Shown piece by piece: positions 18,462 through 28,660 of a stretch of DNA of 64,000 nt (position 1 is its first letter; each line of letters opens with the position of its first letter). Made by a program: the position numbers and the translations under genes. Source of the DNA: Promethearchaeota archaeon (GTDB taxonomy: Archaea > Asgardarchaeota > Lokiarchaeia > Sigyniarchaeales > SOKP01); contig JAHPZI010000019.1 of NCBI GenBank assembly GCA_019058295.1, positions 31,403-95,402 on the forward strand, given 5' to 3'. Under the pieces are notes generated by a model. The model ran no database searches, had not been told where the DNA came from, and saw nothing but the letters and a program-made list of their open reading frames with translations.

Positions 18462-21023
18462 CTATAAGATTAATTGTTTAATTGGATAAATATCTGCCAT
18501 AAGATAAGCGATAAATTGTTTATTTTTAAGTTTCTTAGATTTCGGGATTGAGAGTATAATACGTTTTTTACCCTCCCCAATTGTTTCTTTTTTTAATGCA
18601 GTTGTATAATTAATAGGAATTGGCAATCCTTTTGATTTCTCCACGATGAGAATGCTTATCGGTATTTCCCACTCATCAAATTTATTAGGGATATTAATTT
18701 CAGCTATAATTTGATTTTTTATAGGGTCTTTCTCAAATTTAACGATATGAACTTTCTCCTTTATGGATTCTTTTTCATTCTTAATTGGTTCTAATCTATA
18801 GGTTCCAACACCAGTTAATTTATTATTCTGGTTTAAAATGCCCCAAGACTGCCAGGTTCCTCTGAAAAGCTGTCTTAGAAGCGCTGGAAAGAAAGTTAAT
18901 CCAGCTTTAAAAAATTGTTTAAGCCCTCCTGATTTTAAATGACTTAATAACATCGATATGCTCACAGGGCTATTTTTCCCTAAATCTCTCATAAGATTGA
19001 ATAAATTTCCATGCCAATCCTTTTCTATTAATAAATTACTACCCCTTGCAACAGTACCATCTTTCCGTAAAAATCCAGAGATACGAAAAATATCCAGAGG
19101 AATTGTAAAGGATGTTATCTCAAATTCACAATTTCGGCAATCCATCTGAAAATAATCATCCTTAACTTTCCCTGAAAATGCATAAAGGCTTATTCGCTTT
19201 TGAGGGACACCCACTTCACCAAATTTCTGAACCGCAAACGCAGAAAATGTCTTATTTTCATAATCAGAGGTTACTACAGAGAAGGGTATTGTTAAGCTAG
19301 CAAGTCCAATTTGATCGAGACTTGGTACAATGCTCGGTTGCGGCACTGCCATATGAACAATCTTAAAAGTCTTATTTTCAGATGATAATATTGAAGCCAT
19401 CTGAGGTGGATTACGAGTTTTAAATCTTAATTTGCTACTAATAGATTTTGTCTGGGAAAGTGGATCTACAAATTTACCTTTAATATTAAGTATATATTCT
19501 GTGTTTGTCTCCAAGATTCTTTTTGATATTATGTTCATTGTAACTAAATCACTCTGGATTTCAATTCTGTGCTTAAAATTAGGTTGAGCTTCAATCTTTA
19601 TTGATTTTGATATTAAATTTACTGGAACAAGCCCCATCTTCTCATGTAAGATTAGTCTTAAAGTAATAATGTTGGTAGGATCAATATCTTGAACTCCATC
19701 TTTTAATGGTGTTTTTTGTAAGCTACCTCCAGGAGTAACATAATGCCAAAAAGTTCCCACTTCTTCAGTCTGTTTTTCAGTACTAACTTCAAAACCAGCA
19801 GCACCTTCTTTTTGGTATGTATCATAAGGAATATACACTACGTCTCCCGTAGAACATGCAACACATAGGCCATAATGACCTAAGGCAACAGAAGCATTAA
19901 TATTAGGATAATCTGTATTACTTGCCAATAATAATGTATCATAAATCCATCTAGGATTCCCATTTGGCTCAAGAGCATAAACTTTACCATCCCCACCTCC
20001 AAAATAAATGAGGTATGGGACTTTTGCTTCAGGATCAGGTCCAATTGATGCAGATGCTCGAATAGGATCTCCAATATAATATGTCCATTTTATTTTACCA
20101 GTTTTGCCATTTAACGCATAAAAAATACCATTTGTGGAACCAAAATATACAGTATTATCTAAAGCAATTGCGGCTGAAGCATACACATGACTGCCAGTTT
20201 TATATTCCCATATTTTCGCTCCATTTTGACAATTTAGGGCATAAATACTACCATTAAATGAGGTCTGATATAGTATCCCTGTTTCACTAATAGCTGGGGA
20301 ACCGACAAGTGCTCCATGTAAATCTTTCTTCCACTTTATTTTTCCTGAATTCATTTCGAGAGCATATAAAATATGATCAAATCCCGCTGAATAAACCGTT
20401 CCATCTTTCCAAAATGAAGGTGCACTCCATACCATGAAACCCGTGCGATACCCCCATATGATTTTTCCATCTGTAGTCATTTTATATAGAAAAAAATCGT
20501 CGTTTGCTACATATATTGCCCCATCCCCTGGTCCAAGGACGATATTTGCTTCAAACCAAAAGTTGGAGCTAAATGTAAATTGTTCTTTCCTTCTATTAAC
20601 TAAATTATCATAAGTCCATTTTTCTTTTCCTTCTGGCGTAAAAGCGTGAATCTTTGAGCACCCCGTAGCAATATAAACAGTATTATCTTTATCTATACAA
20701 CCAGCGCAATCGATTATTTCTCCCGCATCATATTTCCATAATTCACGCCCTTTATGAGGATCAAATGCATAAAAATAGTGATCTGCACTTCCTACATAAA
20801 TTCTCTCTTTCGCATCAATAATTGGAGTGGAAAAAATAGCATTTCCAGTATGAAAATGAATCACTTCTGAAGCTATATCAGACTTCCCCTTCCATTTTAA
20901 ATCAGCCAACCTTCCAGAATTTTTCATATCTCCTCTCATGGTTGGCCAAGGAGCATTAACCTGATAGGGATTTTTAAAACTACTATATTTGTATTCTCGA
21001 ATGTTTTTATTAATAAATGTCAT
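18462..21023 (-). CDS. PQQ-like beta-propeller repeat protein, 853 aa
   Basis: Repeated blades of the type IYVGSADHYFYAFDPHKGRELWKYDAG / VYFGSTNGIFYALNGKTGKIKWTYYIG. Confidence 0.88.
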   Translation of the reverse strand: MTFINKNIREYKYSSFKNPYQVNAPWPTMRGDMKNSGRLADLKWKGKSDIASEVIHFHTGNAIFSTPIIDAKERIYVGSADHYFYAFDPHKGRELWKYDAGEIIDCAGCIDKDNTVYIATGCSKIHAFTPEGKEKWTYDNLVNRRKEQFTFSSNFWFEANIVLGPGDGAIYVANDDFFLYKMTTDGKIIWGYRTGFMVWSAPSFWKDGTVYSAGFDHILYALEMNSGKIKWKKDLHGALVGSPAISETGILYQTSFNGSIYALNCQNGAKIWEYKTGSHVYASAAIALDNTVYFGSTNGIFYALNGKTGKIKWTYYIGDPIRASASIGPDPEAKVPYLIYFGGGDGKVYALEPNGNPRWIYDTLLLASNTDYPNINASVALGHYGLCVACSTGDVVYIPYDTYQKEGAAGFEVSTEKQTEEVGTFWHYVTPGGSLQKTPLKDGVQDIDPTNIITLRLILHEKMGLVPVNLISKSIKIEAQPNFKHRIEIQSDLVTMNIISKRILETNTEYILNIKGKFVDPLSQTKSISSKLRFKTRNPPQMASILSSENKTFKIVHMAVPQPSIVPSLDQIGLASLTIPFSVVTSDYENKTFSAFAVQKFGEVGVPQKRISLYAFSGKVKDDYFQMDCRNCEFEITSFTIPLDIFRISGFLRKDGTVARGSNLLIEKDWHGNLFNLMRDLGKNSPVSISMLLSHLKSGGLKQFFKAGLTFFPALLRQLFRGTWQSWGILNQNNKLTGVGTYRLEPIKNEKESIKEKVHIVKFEKDPIKNQIIAEINIPNKFDEWEIPISILIVEKSKGLPIPINYTTALKKETIGEGKKRIILSIPKSKKLKNKQFIAYLMADIYPIKQLIL

Positions 21024-21130
21024 TTAATGATCTTATTACTTTTATATTCTCATAGTTAAATTATTTTATTAAATTATTAAATTATTATCTTTGTAAATAT
21101 TTATTAGAATATTTTATTCGTACCATATTC

Positions 21131-22036
21131 ATGCTTCCATTTATAGAACAAGTTTCAGACGAATTAAAAGAGTTTCTCTTCATCAGAGGAAAGGAAGAAT
21201 CCGCTTATTATACATGCAACGCTCTTCTAATTAATGATATTCTTATAGATACAGGAGTCTCTACTACATATTTAAATAAACTTTTAGAAAATTATCAGAT
21301 TAAAAGAGTAATTCTTACTCATTGGCACGAAGATCACATATCAGGAAGCAATTTATTACAAAACTGTAGCTTTATGTGCCATAGCAATGATAAATCCCCT
21401 ATTGAAGATAATAAAGTAATGTATAAACTATATGGCTATTCTCATCAGAATCCGCCAAACGAATTGATAAGATACTTAGAAAAGTATAATCTGAAAAATA
21501 TTGTAATATCTCAAACTATCACAGACGGAGATATTATAACTGTTAATGATAACTATAATCTACGAGTGATTCACACACCAGGTCATACTTCTGGACATTG
21601 CTGTTTTTACGAAAAAGATTCAAAGTTTGCCTTTTTAAGTGATATAAACATGCCGGGAGTTGGTCCATGGTACGGAGGCATTGACAGTAGTCTTTTAGAT
21701 TATGAAGAATCATTAAAAAAAATAAAAAACCTCGATATAAGAATTGCGGTTTTTAGTCATTATGGATTGATTACAGATGCAAATGAAATAAGCGATATTT
21801 TAATTGATGCTCTAACAATTATTCAAGGAAGAGATGAGGTTTTATTAAGCCTTTTATCTGAAAAGAAAGCCTTTACAGCTAAAGAATTATCTAATAAACA
21901 ACTTATGGTAAAAAACATTGAAGTGTATGAAGAAGCCCTACCTTTATCTGAGGAAATAATGATTGAAAAGCATTTTGAGAAATTTCTTAAACAACAATTA
22001 ATTGAACGCAAAGATGATGGTTATATTTTAAGTTAA
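21131..22036 (+). CDS. MBL-fold metallo-hydrolase (LACTB2-like)
   Basis: ILTHWHEDHISG, HTPGHTSGHCCFY, GDI/SDINM motifs. Confidence 0.87.
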   Translation: MLPFIEQVSDELKEFLFIRGKEESAYYTCNALLINDILIDTGVSTTYLNKLLENYQIKRVILTHWHEDHISGSNLLQNCSFMCHSNDKSPIEDNKVMYKLYGYSHQNPPNELIRYLEKYNLKNIVISQTITDGDIITVNDNYNLRVIHTPGHTSGHCCFYEKDSKFAFLSDINMPGVGPWYGGIDSSLLDYEESLKKIKNLDIRIAVFSHYGLITDANEISDILIDALTIIQGRDEVLLSLLSEKKAFTAKELSNKQLMVKNIEVYEEALPLSEEIMIEKHFEKFLKQQLIERKDDGYILS

Positions 22037-22070
22037 AAATTTTTAAATTAAATAAACGGTATCCATAAAT

Positions 22071-23531
22071 ATGAAGCTCAATCGTATAGAAGTCTTGAGT
22101 GAAGATGAAATTCAAACTATCCACGATGCCACTATGGATTTAATGTCATCAACAGGAGTTAGAATTGAATCTGAGAAAGCAAGAGCTCTTTTAAAGGAAA
22201 ATGGAGCTGAGATTGAGGAATCTTCACACTTTGTTAAATTTTCAGAATCACTTATAGATGAATTTATTAAAAAAGCGCCAGAATGCTTCTCAGTTTATGG
22301 TCCAGATGGAAATTTCAAGATTGACATCAGCACCAACTCAACTGTCTTTGCAACCGTAGGATCTCCAACTAAAATATATAATGAAAAGGATCCCGATCAT
22401 TCGCGAGATGCGCTAATGGACGATACAATTAAACATTTTAAATTGGTTGATCAGCTACGATATATTAATAGCTCTCATCTTGATGTTTGGCCAACTGATG
22501 TGCCTTATATTTCTCTTCATTGCCATGTTCTCAGAGAATGGGCTAGAAATAGTAGAAAACCTTTTGGGAATGGATGTAGAGGGGAATTAATGTGTCAAGA
22601 TATGATGAATTTAATTTCTATTATTGTTGGAAGCGATAAAGAGCTAATTGAGAAACCAAGAATTATTGCATTCTTTAATCCAATTAGTCCCCTTCTCTTA
22701 CCTGAGATTTTATTAGACGGACTTTTTGTTTTTGCCAAATATTTACAACCTGTAATAGTTGCTCCAGCAGCCATAGGAGGACTTACAGCACCCATTACGA
22801 TTGGAGGATTATTGACACAAACTAATGCTGAGGTACTTGCAACTATCGTTTTGGCTGAAATGATCAATCCCGGAGTTCCAGTTTTTTATGGGGCTGTAAA
22901 TAGTCCAATGGATCCCCTTACAGGAATTCCCGCATGGGGGGCTATTGAAATGGGGCTAATGACTACAGGTGCTGCACAGCTAGCGCGATTTTATAATATT
23001 CCTTCGAGAGCTTCTGGTAGTATGACTAATTCAATTCAATTTGATTTACAGTGTGGTGCTGAAAGAATGGCATCCCTATTAAATACCACTTATGCCGGAA
23101 TAAATTATATAACCTGTGCGGGACTCTATGAGTATGGGCTTACGGAAAGTCTCGAATTATTAGTTATTGATGATGAATTGGCAGGAATCGTAAGTAGAGC
23201 TCAGGAAGGAGTCAATATCAATGAAAACACTATTGCTCTCAATGAAATAAAATCTGTTGTTGATGAAGGTATTGGATTTATGCGAATAAAACATACTTCA
23301 AAAAATATAAGAAAAGAATTATTTGTTCCAGAATTAGCCAAAAGACTTTCCAGAAGTACATGGCTTAAAGAAGGAAAACCAGACCTTATTTCAAGATCGC
23401 GAATAAAAATTCAAGCACTTTTAGAGAAACATGAAGGCCCATATACAGCACCTAATATTGAAGAGCAATTAGAATCCTATCTCAAAGAAGTAGAAACCCG
23501 TAATATTGATGAATATAAGATCTCTCATTAA
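22071..23531 (+). CDS. Trimethylamine methyltransferase (MttB) superfamily protein, non-pyrrolysine type
   Basis: 486-aa MttB-like ORF with no in-frame TAG; LSEDEIQTIHDATMDLMSSTGVRIES, PAWGAIEMGLMTTGAAQLARFYNIPSRASGSMTNSI. Confidence 0.88.
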   Translation: MKLNRIEVLSEDEIQTIHDATMDLMSSTGVRIESEKARALLKENGAEIEESSHFVKFSESLIDEFIKKAPECFSVYGPDGNFKIDISTNSTVFATVGSPTKIYNEKDPDHSRDALMDDTIKHFKLVDQLRYINSSHLDVWPTDVPYISLHCHVLREWARNSRKPFGNGCRGELMCQDMMNLISIIVGSDKELIEKPRIIAFFNPISPLLLPEILLDGLFVFAKYLQPVIVAPAAIGGLTAPITIGGLLTQTNAEVLATIVLAEMINPGVPVFYGAVNSPMDPLTGIPAWGAIEMGLMTTGAAQLARFYNIPSRASGSMTNSIQFDLQCGAERMASLLNTTYAGINYITCAGLYEYGLTESLELLVIDDELAGIVSRAQEGVNINENTIALNEIKSVVDEGIGFMRIKHTSKNIRKELFVPELAKRLSRSTWLKEGKPDLISRSRIKIQALLEKHEGPYTAPNIEEQLESYLKEVETRNIDEYKISH

Positions 23532-23554
23532 TAAAATACTAAGGTTAAATTATT

Positions 23555-24208
23555 ATGTCTCATGAAGAATTTTTTGAAGAAATTAGTAAAGCAATTATAG
23601 ATCTAGAAGAAGAAAAAGCCATGGAGCTTGCCAAAAAAGCTATTGATAATAAGATGAATGTTCTCGAAGTTATCGAGAAAGGATTTGGAATTGCCATACG
23701 TCGACTGGGTGAATTATGGGATGCAGGAGAGTATTTCTTACCCGAATTAATGATGGGGGGGCTAATTGTTAAAAAGTCTATAGATCTACTATTACCTCAT
23801 CTTGATAAAGAAAAAGATAAGTTTCAATTAGGAAAAGCAGTAGTAGCTACAATTGAAGGGGATGTTCATTCGATCGGAAAAACAATTGTAGCAACAATGT
23901 TAAGCGCCTTTGGTTTTCAAGTCTATGATTTAGGAGAGGACGTCCCTCCAGATAAGATAATTGAAGAAGCATTGGAAAAAGAAGTGGATATCATTGGAGT
24001 ATCTTCGTTATTAACAACCACAATGATGGGGCAGAAAAAGCTTATTGAACTTTTAAAGGAGAGAGGAATTCGAGATAAATTCAAAGTTATTCTTGGAGGC
24101 GCTCCCATTACAAAGAATTGGGCTGATGAATGTGGTGCAGATGGCTATGCTCCAACTGCTATGGAAGCAGTTGATTTAGCAAAATCATTGATCGGAAAAG
24201 GTGAATAA
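23555..24208 (+). CDS. Cobalamin-binding (corrinoid) protein, MtbC/MttC-like
   Basis: GDVHSIGKTIVATMLSAFGFQVYDLGEDVP (DxHxxG), IIGVSSLLTTTM, ILGGAPITKNWADECGADGYAPTA. Confidence 0.94.
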   Translation: MSHEEFFEEISKAIIDLEEEKAMELAKKAIDNKMNVLEVIEKGFGIAIRRLGELWDAGEYFLPELMMGGLIVKKSIDLLLPHLDKEKDKFQLGKAVVATIEGDVHSIGKTIVATMLSAFGFQVYDLGEDVPPDKIIEEALEKEVDIIGVSSLLTTTMMGQKKLIELLKERGIRDKFKVILGGAPITKNWADECGADGYAPTAMEAVDLAKSLIGKGE

Positions 24209-25666
24209 TTGATGGAAAATGAGTGTAAACCCTCTTATAGATTAATCTCTGATGATCAAATTCAGAGAATTCATAAAGCGACGCTAGAAATATTAGAAAA
24301 CATTGGAGTAAAGATATCCAATGATGAAGGACTAGAACTTTTTAGAGTTTATGGATGTAAAATTGAAAATGAAAATATAGTAAAAATACCTGCTTCATTA
24401 GTCGAGGATTCCATTGAGAAAGTACCCAAGAGTATTGATATCTTTAGTAGGAATGGAGATCTAGCTATGACTCTTGAGAATCGGAATAGTTACTATGGAT
24501 TGGGGACGGACCTTGTCTACACATATGATTTAGAAACAGGAAAAACACGAGAGTCGGTTTTACAAGATGTTATAAATGCAACAATTATAGCAGATTATTG
24601 TGAAAACATAGACTTCTTAGCTTCTTACGCTTTACCACATGATGTTCCCACTAATACCATGTATATTGAATGCTTTAAAGCTGAGGTCGAAAATTCTCCC
24701 AAGCCGATCTTCTTTACAGCTGCAGGTAAAGAAGATTTATCCTATATTATCAAGATGGCGGAGACAGTTGTAGGAGATGAAGAGCAATTAAAGGAAAAAC
24801 CTTTCCTTATTCATTATTCTGAACCTTTGGCACCATTAACTCATTCATATGGGGCTATAAATAAATTACTTCTCTGTGCAGAAAAACAAATTCCGATATG
24901 TTATATTCCAACTGTACTATTAGGAGCAAGTGGACCTGTTACATTAGTAGGTGGGATTACACAAGCAAACGCAGAAGCACTCAGTGGTATTGTATTACAT
25001 CAGTTGAAATCTAAAGGTGCTCCAATCATATCAGGTTGGGGTGTTGTTCCACTGGATATGAAAGCCACAACTTATTGTTATGGTTCACCCGAATTGCGTT
25101 TGACAAATACAGCTTTTGCTGATATCTACCATTATTACAAGATACCAATTTGGTCGATTGTAGGAACTGATGCTCATGTTCTTGACCAGCAAGCAGCTAT
25201 GGAACATGCATTTGGGACTTTATTAGCTGCCTTGGACGGTGCCAATTTAATTCATGATATTGGTTACTTAGGTCAAGGCTTATTAGGAAATCCAGCAGCA
25301 ATAGTTATGTGTGACGAAATCATCAGTTATGTTAAAAGAATTATGAGAGGGTTTGAAATTAATGAAGAAACACTTGGTTTAGACATAATTAAAAAAGTAG
25401 GTCCGGGAGGAAACTTTTTGGCAGAACCACACACATTAAAACACTTTAGAAAAGAATTATGGATGCCAAAATATGCAAATCGTGAAAATCCTGATTCATG
25501 GAAAGATAAAGGGAGTATAATATATGAAGAAAAAGTTATCAAAAAAGCAAAAGAGATCCTACAACAACATAAACCATTACCTTTATCAAAAGATATTATT
25601 AATAAATTGCGTGATTTAGCACAAGAGGCTGAAAATAAGCTATTGAATTTTAAATTTTCTGCTTGA
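24209..25666 (+). CDS. Second MttB superfamily methyltransferase, non-pyrrolysine type
   Basis: 485 aa, no in-frame TAG; LISDDQIQRIHKATLEILENIGVKISNDEG, paralogous to 22071..23531. Confidence 0.88.
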   Translation: MMENECKPSYRLISDDQIQRIHKATLEILENIGVKISNDEGLELFRVYGCKIENENIVKIPASLVEDSIEKVPKSIDIFSRNGDLAMTLENRNSYYGLGTDLVYTYDLETGKTRESVLQDVINATIIADYCENIDFLASYALPHDVPTNTMYIECFKAEVENSPKPIFFTAAGKEDLSYIIKMAETVVGDEEQLKEKPFLIHYSEPLAPLTHSYGAINKLLLCAEKQIPICYIPTVLLGASGPVTLVGGITQANAEALSGIVLHQLKSKGAPIISGWGVVPLDMKATTYCYGSPELRLTNTAFADIYHYYKIPIWSIVGTDAHVLDQQAAMEHAFGTLLAALDGANLIHDIGYLGQGLLGNPAAIVMCDEIISYVKRIMRGFEINEETLGLDIIKKVGPGGNFLAEPHTLKHFRKELWMPKYANRENPDSWKDKGSIIYEEKVIKKAKEILQQHKPLPLSKDIINKLRDLAQEAENKLLNFKFSA

Positions 25667-25670
25667 AATA

Positions 25671-26168
25671 TTAAATTATATCTCTGAAAAAATCTGTTAT
25701 TCTAATTAACTTATTCTCCTTTAAGTCCATAATTAAACGAACTATTACTCCCTTAACCAATAAAGTATCTTTTGATTTTGTGTTTTTGTAACAATCCATC
25801 GCAAGTGTCATAGATGTATTTCCAACATTAATCACGCGTGTATGAATTAAAATATTATCCCCAAATGTAGCAGAATTAATATATTCTACTTCTATTTTTC
25901 TTACAGGAAATACGATTCCCTGTTTATAGAGAGCTCCACAATCTTTTCCCATCTTTGAGGTAAAACTTATAAATCCATCGTCAAAATAGTTTAGATATTT
26001 ATTTGCATGGACAATGCTCATTAAATCAGTATCATCAACTCGAACCGATAACTCGTGAAAATCTTCGATACCCATTAATTTTTCAATTATTAATTTTTCA
26101 TTCTCTTCCTTGGATGTCATGATATCTTCATAAATTATATAATTAACATTCCTTTTTTTTGAAACCAC
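25671..26168 (-). CDS. Acyl-CoA thioesterase-like (4HBT/hotdog) protein
   Basis: DLMSIVHANKYLNYFDDGFISF...GIVFPVRKIEVEYINSATFGDNILIHTRVINVGNTSMTLAMDCYK. Confidence 0.75.
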   Translation of the reverse strand: MVSKKRNVNYIIYEDIMTSKEENEKLIIEKLMGIEDFHELSVRVDDTDLMSIVHANKYLNYFDDGFISFTSKMGKDCGALYKQGIVFPVRKIEVEYINSATFGDNILIHTRVINVGNTSMTLAMDCYKNTKSKDTLLVKGVIVRLIMDLKENKLIRITDFFRDII

Positions 26169-26865
26169 ATTTAGGACAGATTAATTTCCTAAGACCCACT
26201 TTATATCCATTTAAATCCATCATATAAGTATTACACACTGGACAGCGTGGTTGATAACTGGGGTACCATTCTCCCTTGATATTGGGCATATTTTCTAATT
26301 TATTCATAAATTTAAATTTTCCCATATTTTCTTTATAATACTGGATTGTTTGCTGCTCTTGAGCTAAGGATTTTCCCTTATGAATTAGAATCATTAAAAA
26401 TTTAATTTTTGAAGGTTTATTTAAGAGAGAAAAAATACGGTGAATAACTTCTTCCTTATATTCAGAAAATAATTTTCCCAGTTCTGGGGGTGCTAGTGCA
26501 ACTAAAATTGATTGAAAATTATCCTTTTTCTTCATATTTTGAAATAAAAATTGATACATACGGGATTGCTCGTCTAATGACCAAATAAAGTTAAAACTTG
26601 AAATATCGTAATCTTCATTATTTGGTCCAACAATCCTTCTAATAGATGGAGTAATTGTATAGTGAAAGTTATCATTAATTTTTGATTTTAAATCGTCGAA
26701 AAAATCTTTTTCTATTACCGGGAAACTTTTAAGAATACTTTTTAATGATAATAATCTAACTTGAGACAACTCGTTTGTTTTAAGGCCATCCCAAGGGGTA
26801 TATGTATATAGTGTAAAAAATTGACTCATTAATGTGATTAATGTTTTTAATAAAAATAAATCCAT
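26143..26865 (-). CDS. Hypothetical protein with C-terminal zinc ribbon
   Basis: C-terminal CPVC...CPKCG pair; otherwise no family recognised. Confidence 0.6.
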   Translation of the reverse strand: MDLFLLKTLITLMSQFFTLYTYTPWDGLKTNELSQVRLLSLKSILKSFPVIEKDFFDDLKSKINDNFHYTITPSIRRIVGPNNEDYDISSFNFIWSLDEQSRMYQFLFQNMKKKDNFQSILVALAPPELGKLFSEYKEEVIHRIFSLLNKPSKIKFLMILIHKGKSLAQEQQTIQYYKENMGKFKFMNKLENMPNIKGEWYPSYQPRCPVCNTYMMDLNGYKVGLRKLICPKCGFKKKEC

Positions 26866-26937
26866 TGTATATCTTCGAAAATAAAGCTAATTTTAAAGAA
26901 TAAATAATTTATTATTGGATTCTATTTTTAATACATC

Positions 26938-27564
26938 ATGGTTACATCAAATACAAAGCAAGCATTAGCAATTCTTAGAGATTTTTCTAATTTTCAATGG
27001 TATATTATTGCAATTTTCCTAATTGTCTTCTATATTTATGCTACAGAATATAAAAAGCAGAATTGGGATGGAATCGCTGCTGGGTTAACTTATTTGATGT
27101 TAAATACATTTGCTGAAATTATTAATTCTATATTCTTTGTCGTAACACAGCATGCTCCTCTCTGGGCGGCACCTGGTGGAACAGCATATTTGTTCCTCAT
27201 CGGGCTAAATATTGAGTTACTATTTATGTTTTGTCTAATTGGACTTGCGACATCGAAGTTTCTTCCCGAGGATAAAGAGAAAAAATATTTCGGTGTAAAT
27301 AATCGAATCCTTATGGCGGGAATCTTTGCAGTAGTAAGTTTGATTTTTGAAATTTGTCTAAATTTTATTGGAGCTTTAACATGGGACTATTGGTGGTGGA
27401 GTGCGAGTTGTCCATTAGTCATCTTTGGTTATTTTAGCTTTTTTCTAATAGCATTCTGGGTATATGATATTGAAGATATAAATAAAAAAAGGAAAGTTGT
27501 ATTGTTCCTTGCTATGATTACTCTAATACCTTTATTTCTACTTATTGGATTAGGAATTATCTAA
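26938..27564 (+). CDS. Multi-pass membrane protein
   Basis: Approximately six hydrophobic segments; no family recognised. Confidence 0.65.
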   Translation: MVTSNTKQALAILRDFSNFQWYIIAIFLIVFYIYATEYKKQNWDGIAAGLTYLMLNTFAEIINSIFFVVTQHAPLWAAPGGTAYLFLIGLNIELLFMFCLIGLATSKFLPEDKEKKYFGVNNRILMAGIFAVVSLIFEICLNFIGALTWDYWWWSASCPLVIFGYFSFFLIAFWVYDIEDINKKRKVVLFLAMITLIPLFLLIGLGII

Positions 27565-27580
27565 AGTATGGTTTTTTCTC

Positions 27581-28075
27581 ATGTTTGATAATAGTGTAAG
27601 TGACGATACTAAAAAATTTTCAATGGACAATATTAATTTAAGGTATCAAACAATAGTTTCTGCTCCTATAGAGGAAGTATGGGAATGGATTACATCCTTA
27701 GAGGGAATACAAAAAGAAATGAAGCCCTATTTCAAAATGACTGCTCCTAAAGGTATTAAAAATATTAATGATATCAAAATTGAGTTAGGGAAACCTTTAT
27801 TTCGTAGTCATATTTATTTATTTTGTTTTCTACCAATTGGCCATGATGACATGACACTGATTAAATATACAGAAGGTAAAGGCTTTATAGAACAATCCCC
27901 TATGAGTTCAATGGAACTATGGCGACATGAGAGAGGCTTAGAAAAAGTTGAGCTAGGCACAATGATTACCGATCAATTAACATTCAAACCTCGACATGCT
28001 CCAAAGCTTATGAATAAGTTCTTACAGCGTGTATTTCGTCATCGTCATAAAGTTCTTAAACAAAGATTTGGTTAA
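27581..28075 (+). CDS. SRPBCC-like (START/polyketide-cyclase fold) hypothetical protein
   Basis: RYQTIVSAPIEEVWEWITSLEGIQKEM N-terminus; FKPRHAPKLMNKFLQRVFRHRHKVLKQRF C-terminus typical of SRPBCC proteins. Confidence 0.65.
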   Translation: MFDNSVSDDTKKFSMDNINLRYQTIVSAPIEEVWEWITSLEGIQKEMKPYFKMTAPKGIKNINDIKIELGKPLFRSHIYLFCFLPIGHDDMTLIKYTEGKGFIEQSPMSSMELWRHERGLEKVELGTMITDQLTFKPRHAPKLMNKFLQRVFRHRHKVLKQRFG

Positions 28076-28242
28076 AAAGATGCATTGGACAGCTATGCTG
28101 AAGAAGAGAAACATTTTGGATAAATATATAATTTATCTTTAAGTTTTTTTGTAAGGTGCGTTAGACTTAAATATTTTTTTAATATAGTTCTATTATAATT
28201 AAAATTAAAAATAAAATTAATAGAAAGAAAAGAGGAGAAAAA

Positions 28243-28542
28243 TTGGCAAAATTTATTCAGGACCCTAATATAAGCCTTGATCGCAATTTTAGGAAGGATT
28301 ATGTTCTGGTACAAGGAATTGCTCCTATAAAATTTAAGGAAGATGAATTAGGATCCAAATGGGAATTTAGAGTTGACATTATGGATGATAACGTGCTCAT
28401 AGCATCAGTAACGAAAGTTTTTAAACCTAAGAAACTAGAAGTGAACGAAAAATTTAAAGAGAAAGTAGATGGAGCAAAATTTAAGAAAAGATTTATGGAC
28501 ATGAATCTTGAGTACAAGTATTTTATTAATCATCTTGATTAG
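28243..28542 (+). CDS. Small hypothetical protein
   Basis: 99-aa ORF with good codon character; the antisense ORFs 28299..28517 and 28435..28734 look spurious. Confidence 0.5.
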   Translation: MAKFIQDPNISLDRNFRKDYVLVQGIAPIKFKEDELGSKWEFRVDIMDDNVLIASVTKVFKPKKLEVNEKFKEKVDGAKFKKRFMDMNLEYKYFINHLD

Positions 28543-28660
28543 CGGGGCGGCAAATATAAAGGCAAATATAGAAGATCCTGAGTTCTGGGAAAGATAAGCT
28601 ATAATTCGGGAAAGATTTAGGAATAAAATACTAAAAGAGAGAAAATATGGAATCAAAAAA

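Noticed and set aside
22071-25666. Pyrrolysine (amber) read-through in the MttB homologues
   Set aside because: Both genes are open from start to stop with no in-frame TAG, so Pyl is not needed.
28543-28660. GC-rich patch 'agcggggcggcaaatataaaggcaaatata' considered as an ncRNA or tRNA
   Set aside because: No cloverleaf or convincing C/D or H/ACA boxes; probably spacer between two genes.
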